Source: Herbiconiux daphne
GTDB lineage: Bacteria > Actinomycetota > Actinomycetes > Actinomycetales > Microbacteriaceae
Assembly (NCBI RefSeq): GCF_024979295.1
Contig: NZ_JANLCJ010000004.1
Location: 372,001 to 436,000 of the forward strand
Direction of reading: 5' to 3'
DNA length: 64,000 nucleotides
Shown here: one piece after another, positions 10,193-19,128 of the stretch
Layout of the letters: the number at the start of each line of letters is the position of its first letter
Position numbering within the stretch: position 1 is the first letter of the stretch
The notes under the pieces: generated by a model
Database searches by the model: none
What the model was told of the DNA's origin: nothing
What the model saw: the letters and a program-made list of their open reading frames with translations, nothing else
Translations under genes and position numbers: made by a program

Positions 10193-11199
10193 TCGAACGA
10201 GTCACCCCCGCGGAACCGGTCGACGAGCACCGCGGCGAGCAGAATCGCGGCCGTGATGAGGTCGAGGTAGTTCGGGTCGGTGAAGGTGACGTTGAGGATG
10301 TTCGTGATGCCGGCCACCACGAGCAGGCCCAGCAGGCCGCCGATCGGGTTGCCGACGCCGCCGCGGGTGATCGAGTAGCCGCCGATCATGAGCGCCGCGT
10401 AGATCTGGAACTCCAGGCCCGTGCCCAGCACGTTCGACGCCGAGCCGAGCTGGCCGACATAGAGGATGCCGCCCACGGCGGCGCCGACCGAGCTCGCGAC
10501 AAGCGCGATGACCCGCACCTTCGACACCGAGATGCCCGCGCGTGCGGCGGCGCGGTCGTCGCCGCCCACGGCCTGCACCTTGCGGCCGATGCGCGTCTTC
10601 GACACGATGCCGGCGGCGATGAGCGTCACCCCGATGCCGATCAGGAGCAGGGTGGGGAAGCCGGCGATGGCGCCCTGCGTGACGTTGTAGAGCGGTTCGA
10701 TCAGGGTCGACGGCGGCGCGTTCACCACGATCACCTGCGACAGCCCGCGCAGCAGCGTCAGCATGCCCAGGGTCACGGCCAGCGGCTCGGCGCCGAAGCG
10801 CACGATGACGAAGGCGTTCGTGAGCCCCACCACGACACCCACCACCACGGTGATGAGCGCGACCAGCCAGGCGTTGAGGCCGGCGGCCACGAGCTGGTTG
10901 AAGATGACGGCGCCGAAGCCCACCATCGACCCGATCGACAGGTCGACGACGCCCGCGAGCAGGGCGAACGACGCCATCACGCCGACGATCAGGGGGATGG
11001 CGACGCTGACGCCCACGATCTGGATGTTCGAGGGCGAGAAGAAGCTCGGGCCCACCCAGATGAGACCGACGAGCAGCGTCACGACCAGAGTGGCGGTGAT
11101 GCTGCCCACCGGGCCGCGGAAGGAGTTCAGGATGCGACGGTGGGCCGGCAGCACCGGGTCGTCGAAGAGCGTGGTGGCCGGGGTGGCGGTGGTGGTCAT
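10189..11199 (-). CDS. Sugar ABC transporter permease (RbsC/XylH type) 1
   Basis: 336 residues, eight to ten hydrophobic helices. The segments 'GVVDLSIGSMVGFGAVIF' and 'VGGDDRAAARAGISVSKVR' (EAA-like cytoplasmic loop contacting the ATPase) identify the branched-chain/ribose permease family (BPD_transp_2). The ATG at 11199 lies inside the stop of the preceding permease (4-bp overlap). Together with its partner it forms the membrane channel of a class-B sugar importer. An open frame continues upstream in the other permease but is a shadow. Confidence 0.93.
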   Translation of the reverse strand: MTTTATPATTLFDDPVLPAHRRILNSFRGPVGSITATLVVTLLVGLIWVGPSFFSPSNIQIVGVSVAIPLIVGVMASFALLAGVVDLSIGSMVGFGAVIFNQLVAAGLNAWLVALITVVVGVVVGLTNAFVIVRFGAEPLAVTLGMLTLLRGLSQVIVVNAPPSTLIEPLYNVTQGAIAGFPTLLLIGIGVTLIAAGIVSKTRIGRKVQAVGGDDRAAARAGISVSKVRVIALVASSVGAAVGGILYVGQLGSASNVLGTGLEFQIYAALMIGGYSITRGGVGNPIGGLLGLLVVAGITNILNVTFTDPNYLDLITAAILLAAVLVDRFRGGDSFE

Positions 11200-12215
11200 C
11201 GCGCCGTCCTTTTCAGTCGGTAGCCGTCGATGCCGACGGCGATGATCAGCAGCGCGCCCTGGAACACGAGGGCCCAGGCGGGAGCGAGGCCGAAGAAGGC
11301 GATGGAGGTGGGGATGGTGGCGAAGAAGCCGATGCTCAGCAGCAGCACGAGCAGGTTTCCCTTGCCCCCGGAGAGACTGATGCCGGCGAGGATCACGGCG
11401 CCGATCACGATGAGCTGGAAGCTCGCTCCGGCCGCGGGGGTGAAGCTCGGGGTGACGGCGCTGAACATCACGCCGGCGAGTCCGGCCACGGCGCCGGCGC
11501 CGATGAAGCTGCCGAGGCGCATCCGTCGCAGGTTGATGCCGCGGGCCTTGGCGGCCGAGGCGTTGCCGCCCACCGCGATCAGGCGGCGTCCCCACCGGGT
11601 GTAGGCGAAGGCGAGCCCGCCGAGCACGATCACCATCACCATCGGCCAGAAGATGTTCGGCAGGCCGAGGAATCGCCCGAGCCCGTAGAGCCGCAGGTCG
11701 GACTGCGCCGGGATCTGCGCCGACTTGAAGAAGATGAGCATCACCGCGAGGCCGCCGAATCCGGTGGCCAGGGTGACGATGATGGGGTTGAGCTTGCCGA
11801 ACACCACGATGATGCCGTTCAGCGCACCCCAGGCCATGCCGGTGAGGATGCCGACCGGGATGGCGACCCAGGTCGGCAGGCCGTTGTTCAGCACGGTCAC
11901 CGTGGCCCACGCGCTGACGATCAGCGAAACGGGCAGGCTCAGGTCGAGCAGGCCGCCCGAGATGACGATGATCGCCTGCGACACCGCGAGGATGCCGGTG
12001 ATCGACATCGTGAAGGTGATCGCGAGCAGCGATTGGGTCGAGAGGAAGTCGGGTCGCACGATGGTCGTGGCGACGATGAGGGCGACCCACACGCCCGCGA
12101 TGCTGAGGGCATCGCGGGCGCTCACGGGGAGCCCCCGGGAGTCCGGGCGGCGGGTCTTGCCGCCCGGGCTCCGGGGTGCGGCCGGATCGGCCGGGGTGAT
12201 GAGTGACGTGGTCAT
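11196..12215 (-). CDS. Sugar ABC transporter permease (RbsC/XylH type) 2
   Basis: 339 residues from the ATG at 12215; the frame is open to a TTG at 12257 but that has no better ribosome-binding site. Family evidence: 'GLLDLSLPVSLIVSAWATV' (compare 'GGiDLSvG' in RbsC), 'VFGKLNPIIVTLATGFGG' and the EAA-like loop 'VGGNASAAKARGINLRRMR'. Two different permeases rather than one homodimer suggests a heterodimeric channel, as in the autoinducer-2/galactofuranose-type importers. It overlaps the next permease by 4 bp. Confidence 0.93.
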   Translation of the reverse strand: MTTSLITPADPAAPRSPGGKTRRPDSRGLPVSARDALSIAGVWVALIVATTIVRPDFLSTQSLLAITFTMSITGILAVSQAIIVISGGLLDLSLPVSLIVSAWATVTVLNNGLPTWVAIPVGILTGMAWGALNGIIVVFGKLNPIIVTLATGFGGLAVMLIFFKSAQIPAQSDLRLYGLGRFLGLPNIFWPMVMVIVLGGLAFAYTRWGRRLIAVGGNASAAKARGINLRRMRLGSFIGAGAVAGLAGVMFSAVTPSFTPAAGASFQLIVIGAVILAGISLSGGKGNLLVLLLSIGFFATIPTSIAFFGLAPAWALVFQGALLIIAVGIDGYRLKRTAR

Positions 12216-12291
12216 GTTTCCAGTACCGTTCGAGGCTGATCCGGATGCGGGATTCAACGGGTGATCAGAGATGATCGATCAGGATGGTCGA

Positions 12292-13383
12292 TCAGGACTT
12301 GCAGTAGAGGTCGTACTCCGAGGTGCCCTTGGGCGCGGAGGCGAGCTCCTTGACGCGCTCGTTGATGTCGGGGATGGCGGCGGCCTCGGCGGCCGTCACG
12401 GCGCACGGCTTCACGCTGGCGGCCGCGTCGTCACCGGTGTCCTTCACGGCCGGCGGGTTGCCGGCGGCGATCTCGTCGGCGATCTCGAAGGCCGAGGCGG
12501 GGTAGCCCTCGAGGAAGTACATGACGCTGCCCACGAGGTTGGGGTCGACGTTCGGCCCGGTGATCAGGCCGCCGTCCTGGCCCCAGCCCATGATCGAGCC
12601 GTCGCGGCCGAGCTGCGTAGCAGCCTGAAGCGCGCCGACCACGGCCTGGTCGTTCAGGCCCACGACGAGGATGTTCTTGGCATCCGGGTGCGCGGCGAAG
12701 ACGCCGGGGGCGTTGGCGAGCGACGTGGTGAGGTTGCCGTCGGCCTCGTACTTGACGTAGTTCTCTTCGGGGATGTCGGGGCAGACCGTGCCGATGGCGT
12801 CAGCGGCGTTGCCGGTGCGCCAGGTGTTGATCTGGCCGGCGGCGGTGCCCTCGGCCTCGATCACCAGGTCGACCTTGCAGTCCCACTTCTCCTTGGCGAG
12901 CTCGCCGAGCGCGGTGCCGCCGTCGGTGCCTGCTGCGGCGTTGTCGACGCCGACGAAGTACCAGCCGGGCTGCGCGATGTCGAACGTGACCACCGGGATG
13001 CCGGCATCCGCGTATTTCTTGGCGATGACCGGGTTGGCCGAGGGCTGGCCGTTGAACATCATGACCATGTCGACACCCTTCTGAATGAAGATGTCGGCGT
13101 TCTTGGTGGCCGTCGCTTCGCTGTTGTCGTTCGACAGCTCCACGAAGTCCCAGCCGCGCTGGTCGGCGAGACCCTTGGCGACGTCGCCCTGCAGGTCTTG
13201 CCAGTCGGCGTCGGGCTGGCCGCCCACGGCGAAGCCGACGGTGAAGGTGCCGTCGTCGGCCGCGTCGCTCGAGCCGGCGTCAGACGTGCTGCCGACCGTG
13301 CTGCAGCCGGCCAGCAGAAGACTGGCGGCGGCCACGCCGACCAGTCCGAGGCGGGCGAGGCGCCCGCGGGTGAAGTGCGTCAT
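12292..13383 (-). CDS. Sugar-binding lipoprotein of class-B ABC importer
   Basis: 363 residues. A signal peptide ends in the lipobox LLAGC, so it is anchored to the outer face of the cytoplasmic membrane. The mature part is a periplasmic-binding-protein-like domain ('VGFAVGGQPDADWQDLQG', 'FIQKGVDMVMMFNGQPSANP', 'GIPVVTFDIAQPGWYFVGVD'), similar to ribose/xylose binding proteins. It captures a sugar and delivers it to the two permeases encoded downstream. Four Cys residues besides the lipid Cys could form disulfides. It lies 72 bp after the ATPase gene and before the permeases in the same operon. Confidence 0.92.
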   Translation of the reverse strand: MTHFTRGRLARLGLVGVAAASLLLAGCSTVGSTSDAGSSDAADDGTFTVGFAVGGQPDADWQDLQGDVAKGLADQRGWDFVELSNDNSEATATKNADIFIQKGVDMVMMFNGQPSANPVIAKKYADAGIPVVTFDIAQPGWYFVGVDNAAAGTDGGTALGELAKEKWDCKVDLVIEAEGTAAGQINTWRTGNAADAIGTVCPDIPEENYVKYEADGNLTTSLANAPGVFAAHPDAKNILVVGLNDQAVVGALQAATQLGRDGSIMGWGQDGGLITGPNVDPNLVGSVMYFLEGYPASAFEIADEIAAGNPPAVKDTGDDAAASVKPCAVTAAEAAAIPDINERVKELASAPKGTSEYDLYCKS

Positions 13384-13455
13384 TGCAGTGTTCTCCTCAA
13401 TGAGATGGGTAGGGATTGCGAGGGTGTTGGTGGTGGTGGTGTGGGCGCGCGGTCG

Positions 13456-14271
13456 TCAGTGGACGATGGTCGCGCTGTCCTCGGGCGTCGAGACGTCCGC
13501 AGGAATGGCGCCGGTGATGAGACCGACGATGCCTTCGGGGGTGATGTCGGCCACATCGCGGGTGGCGATGGTGCGGCCGAGGCGCATGACCGTGACGCGG
13601 TCGGCGACCTGCACGAGCTGCTGCATGTTGTGGCTGACCAGGATGACGCTCACGCCGTGGTCGCGCAGGCGGCCGATGAGCTCGAGCACCTGGGCCGACT
13701 CGCGCACGCCGAGGGCGGCGGTCGGCTCGTCGAGGATGACGATCTGACGGCCCCAGAGCAGGGCTCGCGCGATGGCGAGGCACTGGCGCTGGCCGCCCGA
13801 CATGCCCTTCACCGACACGTTGACCGACTGGATGCCGACGCCGAGCTCGGTCAGCACCTCGCGCGAGCGCTTGCGCATGCCGCCGTCGTTCACCACGTTG
13901 AGCAGACGCAGGAACGGGTTCTTCGACAGCTCTTCGCGGCCGAGGTAGACGTTCTGCACCGCCGACATGGTGTCGACGAGGGCGAGGTCTTGGTAGACGG
14001 TCTCGATGCCGGCCTCGAGGGCGTCGGAGGGGCGGCGGAACGACACCGGCGAACCACCGACGACGATGTCGCCGCCGTCGGGGATGACGGCACCCGAGAG
14101 AATCTTGAGGAACGTCGACTTGCCCGCCCCGTTGTCACCGACGAGACCCATGACCTCACCGCGGCGCAGTTGCATCGAGGCATCGGCCAGAGCGACGACG
14201 GCGCCGTATCGGCGGGTGATGTGGCTTGCGCTCAGCGCGAAGTCGGTCGCGGTGGAAGTGGTGTCAGACAT
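13456..14271 (-). CDS. Sugar ABC transporter ATP-binding protein (single domain)
   Basis: 271 residues with one complete ABC cassette: Walker A GDNGAGKST (45-53), signature MSGGQ (157-161), Walker B ILDEP (179-183) and switch His214. Most class-B sugar importers use a double-length RbsA/XylG ATPase; here there is a single domain, as in the FrcA branch, so it would work as a homodimer. It is the first gene of the leftward operon ATPase - binding protein - permease - permease - aldo/keto reductase. Twin LacI-like operators lie within its promoter region. Confidence 0.93.
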   Translation of the reverse strand: MSDTTSTATDFALSASHITRRYGAVVALADASMQLRRGEVMGLVGDNGAGKSTFLKILSGAVIPDGGDIVVGGSPVSFRRPSDALEAGIETVYQDLALVDTMSAVQNVYLGREELSKNPFLRLLNVVNDGGMRKRSREVLTELGVGIQSVNVSVKGMSGGQRQCLAIARALLWGRQIVILDEPTAALGVRESAQVLELIGRLRDHGVSVILVSHNMQQLVQVADRVTVMRLGRTIATRDVADITPEGIVGLITGAIPADVSTPEDSATIVH

Positions 14272-14295
14272 CGGGCAACCTCGTTGTTGTGGAAT

Positions 14296-14323
14296 CTAAA
14301 ACGTTCTATGTAAAACGTTTCAA
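14296..14323. promoter_or_regulatory. Twin LacI-type operator sites upstream of sugar ABC operon
   Basis: The AT-rich gap between the ATPase gene and the divergent hydrolase holds two near-copies of TAAAACGTTC/T centred on CG at 14302-14303 and 14316-14317, about 1.4 helical turns apart. AACGTT with flanking A/T is the usual half-palindrome with central CG of LacI-family operators. A candidate regulator lies about 6.5 kb away at 6829-7830. Confidence 0.6.
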
Positions 14324-14404
14324 AAAGATATCCCCGATTCCTCCGGAGTGCAAGTACGAGTTCTGTGGTGGTCTCGGCAAAGCCCACGGCGTACGCTGCC
14401 GAGC

Positions 14405-14968
14405 ATGAGCGAGATCCTGCTGTTCCACGCCGCCTACGGCCTCACGCCGGGGGTCGTCGCCTTCGCCGACCACCTACGCGGTGAGGGTCACGTCGTGCAC
14501 ACGCCCGATTACTACGACGGCACCACGTTCAGCGTGCTGAGCGAGGGACTCGCCTATCGCGACGAGCTCGGCATGGACGAGATCGTGCGGCGGGGCGACT
14601 CCGCGGCAGGGTCGTTGCCGCCCGACCTGGTCTATGCGGGCTTCTCCCTGGGCGCGGTGCCCGCCCAGAAGCTCGCGCAGACGCGACCCGGCGCGCGCGG
14701 CGCCATCCTGCTCGACGCCTGCGTGCCCTCGGCCGAATTCGGCGTGCCGTGGCCGGCATCCGTTCCCCTCGCCGTGCACGGTGGCGCGCGCGACGAATGG
14801 TTCGAACCGGATGTCGCCAAGGCGCTGATCGAGGAGGCTTCCGAGGGCGAGCTCCACCTCTATCCCACCGCCGATCACCTGTTCGCCCTCAACGACCTGC
14901 CGACGTTCCAGCCCGACCTGGCGCAGCGGCTGGCCGACAACGTGGTCGACTGGCTCGCCCGGCACTGA
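14405..14968 (+). CDS. Dienelactone-hydrolase-like alpha/beta hydrolase
   Basis: 187 residues. The short alpha/beta hydrolase fold of the dienelactone hydrolase family is seen: 'ILLFHAAYGLTPGVVAFADH', the nucleophile Ser81 in 'YAGFSLGAVPAQK', an acid in 'VHGGARDEWFEPD' and the catalytic His in 'YPTADHLFAL'. True dienelactone hydrolases use Cys as nucleophile; the Ser here points to a general esterase. Cytosolic. It is transcribed away from the sugar ABC operon and converges on glyS. Confidence 0.85.
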   Translation: MSEILLFHAAYGLTPGVVAFADHLRGEGHVVHTPDYYDGTTFSVLSEGLAYRDELGMDEIVRRGDSAAGSLPPDLVYAGFSLGAVPAQKLAQTRPGARGAILLDACVPSAEFGVPWPASVPLAVHGGARDEWFEPDVAKALIEEASEGELHLYPTADHLFALNDLPTFQPDLAQRLADNVVDWLARH

Positions 14969-15013
14969 GGCGAGGGCGAGGCCCCCGGATCGAGCAGGGC
15001 GCAGCCCGGCGGC

Positions 15014-16396
15014 TCAGGCTCCGACGAGACGCTCGGCGAGGTAGCCGGTGAGGCGGTCGAGCGAGATGCGGTCCTGCGCCATCGAGTCGCGCTCGCGCAC
15101 GGTCACCGCGTTGTCGTCGAGCGAGTCGAAGTCGACCGTGATGCAGAACGGGGTGCCCACCTCGTCTTGACGGCGGTAGCGGCGGCCGATGGCGCCGGCG
15201 TCGTCGAAGTCGACGTTCCAGTTCTTGCGCAGGTCGGCAGCGAGCGTGCGGGCTAGCGGCGAGAGGGCCTCGTTGCGCGAGAGCGGCAGCACGGCCGCCT
15301 TCACCGGGGCGAGCCGCGGGTCGAGCTTCAGCACGGTGCGCTTGTCGACTCCGCCCTTGGTGTTCGGGGCCTCGTCTTCGTGGAACGCGTCGACGAGGAA
15401 CGCCATCAGCGAGCGCGTGAGGCCGGCCGCGGGCTCGATCACGTACGGGGTCCAGCGCTCGCCCGTGGTCTGGTCGAAGTACGACAGGTCGGTGCCGGAG
15501 GCCTTCGAGTGCGTCGAGAGGTCGTAGTCGGTGCGGTTGGCCACGCCCTCGAGCTCGCCGAACGCCGACCCGGTGAAGCCGAACTTGTACTCGATGTCGA
15601 CGGTGCGCTTGGAGTAGTGCGAGAGCTTCTCTTTCGGGTGCTCGAACAGGCGCAGGTTCTCGGGGTCGATGCCGAGATCGACGTACCACTGGAAGCGCTG
15701 GTCGATCCAGTACTGGTGCCACTCTTCGTCTTCGCCGGGCTTGACGAAGAACTCCATCTCCATCTGCTCGAACTCGCGGGTGCGGAAGATGAAGTTGCCG
15801 GGCGTGATCTCGTTGCGGAAGCTCTTGCCGATCTGGCCGATGCCGAACGGCGGCTTCTGGCGGCTGGAGTTCAGCACGGCGTTGAAGTCGACGAAGATGC
15901 CCTGCGCGGTCTCGGGGCGCAGGTAGGCCATGCCGCTCTCGTCGTCGACGGCGCCGAGATAGGTCTTCATGAGGCCCGAGAAGTTCTTGGGCTCGGTCCA
16001 CGATCCGGGCTGGCCGGTGTCGGGGTCGCGGATGTCGGCGAGGCCGTTGACCGGCGGATGCCCGTGCTTCTCCTCGTAGGCCTCCAAGAGGTGGTCGGCT
16101 CGGTAGCGCTTGTGCGTGTGCAGCGACTCGACCAGCGGGTCGGTGAACACCTCGACGTGGCCCGAGGCCTCCCACACCTGGCGGGGCAGGATGACGGCGG
16201 AATCGAGGCCCACGACGTTGTCGCGACCCTGCACCATGAACTTCCACCACTGGCGCTTGATGTTCTCTTTGAGTTCGACGCCGAGGGGCCCGTAGTCCCA
16301 CGCCGACCGGGTTCCGCCGTAGATCTCGCCCGTCGGGAAGACGAATCCCCTGCGCTTGGCGAGGGCGATGACAGAATCGAGGCGTGAGGCAGGCAT
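15014..16396 (-). CDS. glyS: Glycyl-tRNA synthetase (alpha2 type)
   Basis: 460 residues, class II aminoacyl-tRNA synthetase of the single-subunit bacterial/eukaryal type. It charges tRNA-Gly with glycine. Seen: the N-terminal '[20 protein letters not shown]', motif 2 '[19 protein letters not shown]', '[13 protein letters not shown]' in the active site, motif 3 '[15 protein letters not shown]' and a C-terminal anticodon-binding domain with '[20 protein letters not shown]'. The ATG at 16396 is the first in frame that leaves the family N-terminus complete. It is monocistronic and divergent from the membrane-protein gene. Confidence 0.97.
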   Translation of the reverse strand: MPASRLDSVIALAKRRGFVFPTGEIYGGTRSAWDYGPLGVELKENIKRQWWKFMVQGRDNVVGLDSAVILPRQVWEASGHVEVFTDPLVESLHTHKRYRADHLLEAYEEKHGHPPVNGLADIRDPDTGQPGSWTEPKNFSGLMKTYLGAVDDESGMAYLRPETAQGIFVDFNAVLNSSRQKPPFGIGQIGKSFRNEITPGNFIFRTREFEQMEMEFFVKPGEDEEWHQYWIDQRFQWYVDLGIDPENLRLFEHPKEKLSHYSKRTVDIEYKFGFTGSAFGELEGVANRTDYDLSTHSKASGTDLSYFDQTTGERWTPYVIEPAAGLTRSLMAFLVDAFHEDEAPNTKGGVDKRTVLKLDPRLAPVKAAVLPLSRNEALSPLARTLAADLRKNWNVDFDDAGAIGRRYRRQDEVGTPFCITVDFDSLDDNAVTVRERDSMAQDRISLDRLTGYLAERLVGA

Positions 16397-16464
16397 GTAG
16401 GCTCCGGTAACTCCACGCGGCCGGCTGCTCGCGTTGGATCAGCGACAATTCTAATGGGGGGAAG

Positions 16465-17790
16465 ATGCGCGAGAAGAGCGACCGAGACGTCGACCGCGCA
16501 GCCGAGAGCTGGCTGCGACGCGAGGGGCTGCCCTATTTCGTGCGCGCACGGGCCTGGGGCGACCGGCTGACCATCCGCATCGCGCCCTTCATCCTCTTCG
16601 TGCTGCTGGCTGATCTGTCGCTGACCATCCTGCTCACCATCGACTTCGACGTCGACACCGACGACCCGGCCATCGGGGTGCTGCTGTTCGCGCTGGTGCT
16701 GATCGTGCTGCTCGCCGCCCTCGTGCTGCCGATCGTGCTCTCTGCCCTCGCCTCCCGGGTGCTGCGGCGGTTCCCGCGCGCCCGCCTGCCCGTCGCACTG
16801 GGCCTGCTCGGGCTGTTCGTCGTCGTCGTGCCCGTCGCCGAGCTCTTCACCTCTCCGGTCGAGGACTTCGTCACGGCCTTCGTCGGCGACCTGCTCATCG
16901 TCGGCCTCGCCTACCTGTTCACGTGGCTCGGCATCGGCTCCCTCGTGGCCTGGGCGGTGCGGTCGGCCCTGCGGCAGGTGGCGGCCATCGGCACCCTCAC
17001 CACGAGGGCCCTGCCCATCCTCATGCTCGTGGTCGTGTTCGCGTTCTTCGCCCGCCCGCTCTGGGAGGTGACGAGCACGATGTCGGCCGGCCGGCTGTTC
17101 GCGGTCGCCGTGTTCTTCGTGGTGCTCGGTCTGCTCTTCGTGATTCCCATCACCCACTCCGAGATGCACGGTCTCGAGCAGCGCATCGATCGCACCGAGC
17201 GCATCGAGGCGGTGCGATCGACCCGGCTGCCCGGCCTCGAGGAGCGCGCCGCCGCGGGTGGTCCGCGTCTCAGTCGGTTCGAGCGCTTCAACTTCGAGAC
17301 CGTGTTCGTGCTCGCCCTGGGCTTTCAGGTGTTCATCTTCGCGGTGCTCGTGTGCGTCTTCCTGCTCGCCCTCGGGGTGCTGGCGTTCTCGGCCGAGGTG
17401 CTCGAGGAGTGGGTCGGCGCCCGGGCGACCACCCTCAGCGTGCTCGGCATCGAGCTGCCGTTCACCTGGGCGCTCGTGAAGACCTCGATCTTCCTGTCGT
17501 GCGTGTCGTCGCTCAACTTCCTCGTCTCGGTCACCACCAACAGCGCCTACCGCGCGAAGTTCTACGACCCGCTGTTCCGCGAGGCGCGCACGGCGCTCTC
17601 GGTGCGCTCGGCCTACCGCGCCACGGCGGGAGCGCCGGTCGACGTGGAGGCCGACGCCGAGCACGCCGCACCCTCCGGCCCTGCGCCGATCAGCCACCCC
17701 GGTGCCCCGATCCCGCACGGGCACAGCACCTCCCCGCACCCCGGCGAAGTCGAGCACGGCATGATCGAACCCGGGCGCGGATCGGAGTGA
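16465..17790 (+). CDS. Polytopic membrane protein, function unknown
   Basis: 441 residues. At least seven hydrophobic segments are visible: two between residues 40 and 105, others near 112-128, 145-165, 185-205, 208-230, 290-320 and 325-345. Charged loops such as 'MHGLEQRIDRTERIEAVRS' look cytoplasmic. The C-terminus (about 390-441) is a hydrophilic His/Pro/Gly-rich tail. No catalytic motif is recognised. It starts at an ATG behind GGGGGGAAG and overlaps the following membrane-anchored esterase by 4 bp (GTGA), so the two probably act together at the membrane. Confidence 0.8.
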   Translation: MREKSDRDVDRAAESWLRREGLPYFVRARAWGDRLTIRIAPFILFVLLADLSLTILLTIDFDVDTDDPAIGVLLFALVLIVLLAALVLPIVLSALASRVLRRFPRARLPVALGLLGLFVVVVPVAELFTSPVEDFVTAFVGDLLIVGLAYLFTWLGIGSLVAWAVRSALRQVAAIGTLTTRALPILMLVVVFAFFARPLWEVTSTMSAGRLFAVAVFFVVLGLLFVIPITHSEMHGLEQRIDRTERIEAVRSTRLPGLEERAAAGGPRLSRFERFNFETVFVLALGFQVFIFAVLVCVFLLALGVLAFSAEVLEEWVGARATTLSVLGIELPFTWALVKTSIFLSCVSSLNFLVSVTTNSAYRAKFYDPLFREARTALSVRSAYRATAGAPVDVEADAEHAAPSGPAPISHPGAPIPHGHSTSPHPGEVEHGMIEPGRGSE

Positions 17791-19103
17791 CCGGCGCCTG
17801 GATCCTCTCGATCCGCATCGTCGACGGCCCCGTGCTCTGGGGCACCTACCTGCTCGCCGCGGCCGTGTTCGTCTACCTCCTGTTGCGGCCGCCCACTCGC
17901 CGATGGATCGTGACGGTCGCGAGCGCCCTCGGTGGCGGCATCCTGATCGCCCTCGTCGCGACCTTCATCGTGCAAGACCTGCTGAACGTCTTCAACTCGC
18001 CGATGACCCTCACGGCCCGGCTGTGGATCGTGGCGGCCGGGGCCTCCGTCGCCTTGGCCATCGTGAACCTCTGGCGCTCGCGCTGGTGGCGCAAGCTGAT
18101 CGCGGTGTTCGGCATCGCGCTCTTCGGCGTCACCACCACTCTCGGCATCTCGGCCGACTTCGGGGTGCTGAAGAACGTGGGCGATCTGCTCGACATCCAG
18201 ATCGAGCAGCCGCTGGATGTCGCGGCCCTCGCCCCGCACTCGACCAACCCGCCCGGCCCGCTCGCGGAGTCGTGGGTGCCGCCGGCCGCGATGCCCGCGA
18301 CGAGCATCCACCGGTCGGTGGCGATCCCCGCCTCCGACCCCGGGTTCACCCCCCGCAACGCGGTGGTCTACCTGCCGCCTGCCGCACAGCTTCCGGCGGC
18401 GCCGGCCCTGCCGGTGGTCGTGTTCCTGAGCGGACAGCCGGGGGCTCCGGATGTCGCCGACATCGGTTCGGTGCTCGACGGGTTCGCGGCAACCCATGAG
18501 GGGCTCGCGCCCATCGTGGTGTCGGTCGACCACCTCGGCGGGTCGTCGGGCAACAACCCGCTCTGCGTCGACGGCTACCAGGGCGACGCGCAGACCTACG
18601 TGAACGTCGACGTTCCCGCGTTCATCGCGCGCACCTTCAACGTGGTGCCCGACCGGCGGTCGTGGGCGCTGGCCGGCTTCTCGAACGGCGGCGAGTGCGC
18701 CATCGCATCGGTGGCGCGGTTCCCGGCGGTGTGGGGCAGCGTGGTCGACATCTCGGGCGAGCTCGAGCCCGACCTCGGCTCCGACGCCGAGACGCTCGAG
18801 GAGGGTTTCGGCGGGTCGCAGGCCGACTTCGACGCGGCGAAGCCCCTCGTGCTCCTCGCGCGCGGGGCCGCCGACCCGGCCACGGCCGCGCTCTATGCCG
18901 ACACCCTCGCGATCTTCGCCGACGGGTCTGACGACGAGCCCTACCTCACGGCGTCGCGCACCCTCTCGGCCGCCGCGCGCGACGCCGGCATGCAGGCGCA
19001 CCTCGTCGTCTCCCCCGGCACCGGGCACGAGTCGGCCACCATCGAATACGGCTTCGCGCGCGCGTTCGAGCTGCTCTACCCCCGCTGGGGTCTTGCTGCG
19101 TGA
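17787..19103 (+). CDS. Membrane-anchored esterase-like alpha/beta hydrolase
   Basis: 438 residues from the GTG at 17787. The first ~130 residues carry about four membrane helices ('LWGTYLLAAAVFVYLLLRP', 'SALGGGILIALVATFIVQ', 'LWIVAAGASVALAIVNL', 'LIAVFGIALFGVTTTLGI'). The rest is an extracytoplasmic esterase domain of the antigen-85/esterase D kind: 'PVVVFLSGQPGAP', the nucleophile Ser near 299 in 'LAGFSNGGECAIA', an acid after 'LVLLARGAADPAT' and a catalytic His near 412 in 'SPGTGHESATIEY'. This layout resembles actinobacterial envelope esterases or mycolyl-transferase relatives. The substrate is unknown; a cell-envelope lipid or sugar ester is likely. It is co-transcribed with the preceding membrane protein. 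Confidence 0.85.
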   Translation: MTGAWILSIRIVDGPVLWGTYLLAAAVFVYLLLRPPTRRWIVTVASALGGGILIALVATFIVQDLLNVFNSPMTLTARLWIVAAGASVALAIVNLWRSRWWRKLIAVFGIALFGVTTTLGISADFGVLKNVGDLLDIQIEQPLDVAALAPHSTNPPGPLAESWVPPAAMPATSIHRSVAIPASDPGFTPRNAVVYLPPAAQLPAAPALPVVVFLSGQPGAPDVADIGSVLDGFAATHEGLAPIVVSVDHLGGSSGNNPLCVDGYQGDAQTYVNVDVPAFIARTFNVVPDRRSWALAGFSNGGECAIASVARFPAVWGSVVDISGELEPDLGSDAETLEEGFGGSQADFDAAKPLVLLARGAADPATAALYADTLAIFADGSDDEPYLTASRTLSAAARDAGMQAHLVVSPGTGHESATIEYGFARAFELLYPRWGLAA

Positions 19104-19128
19104 GAGAGGCGATGCTAGCGTTCTTGAC

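Noticed and set aside
16923..17786. Long extension of the esterase frame
   Set aside because: It overlaps the membrane-protein gene in another phase; the GTG at 17787 couples to its stop and starts at a membrane helix.
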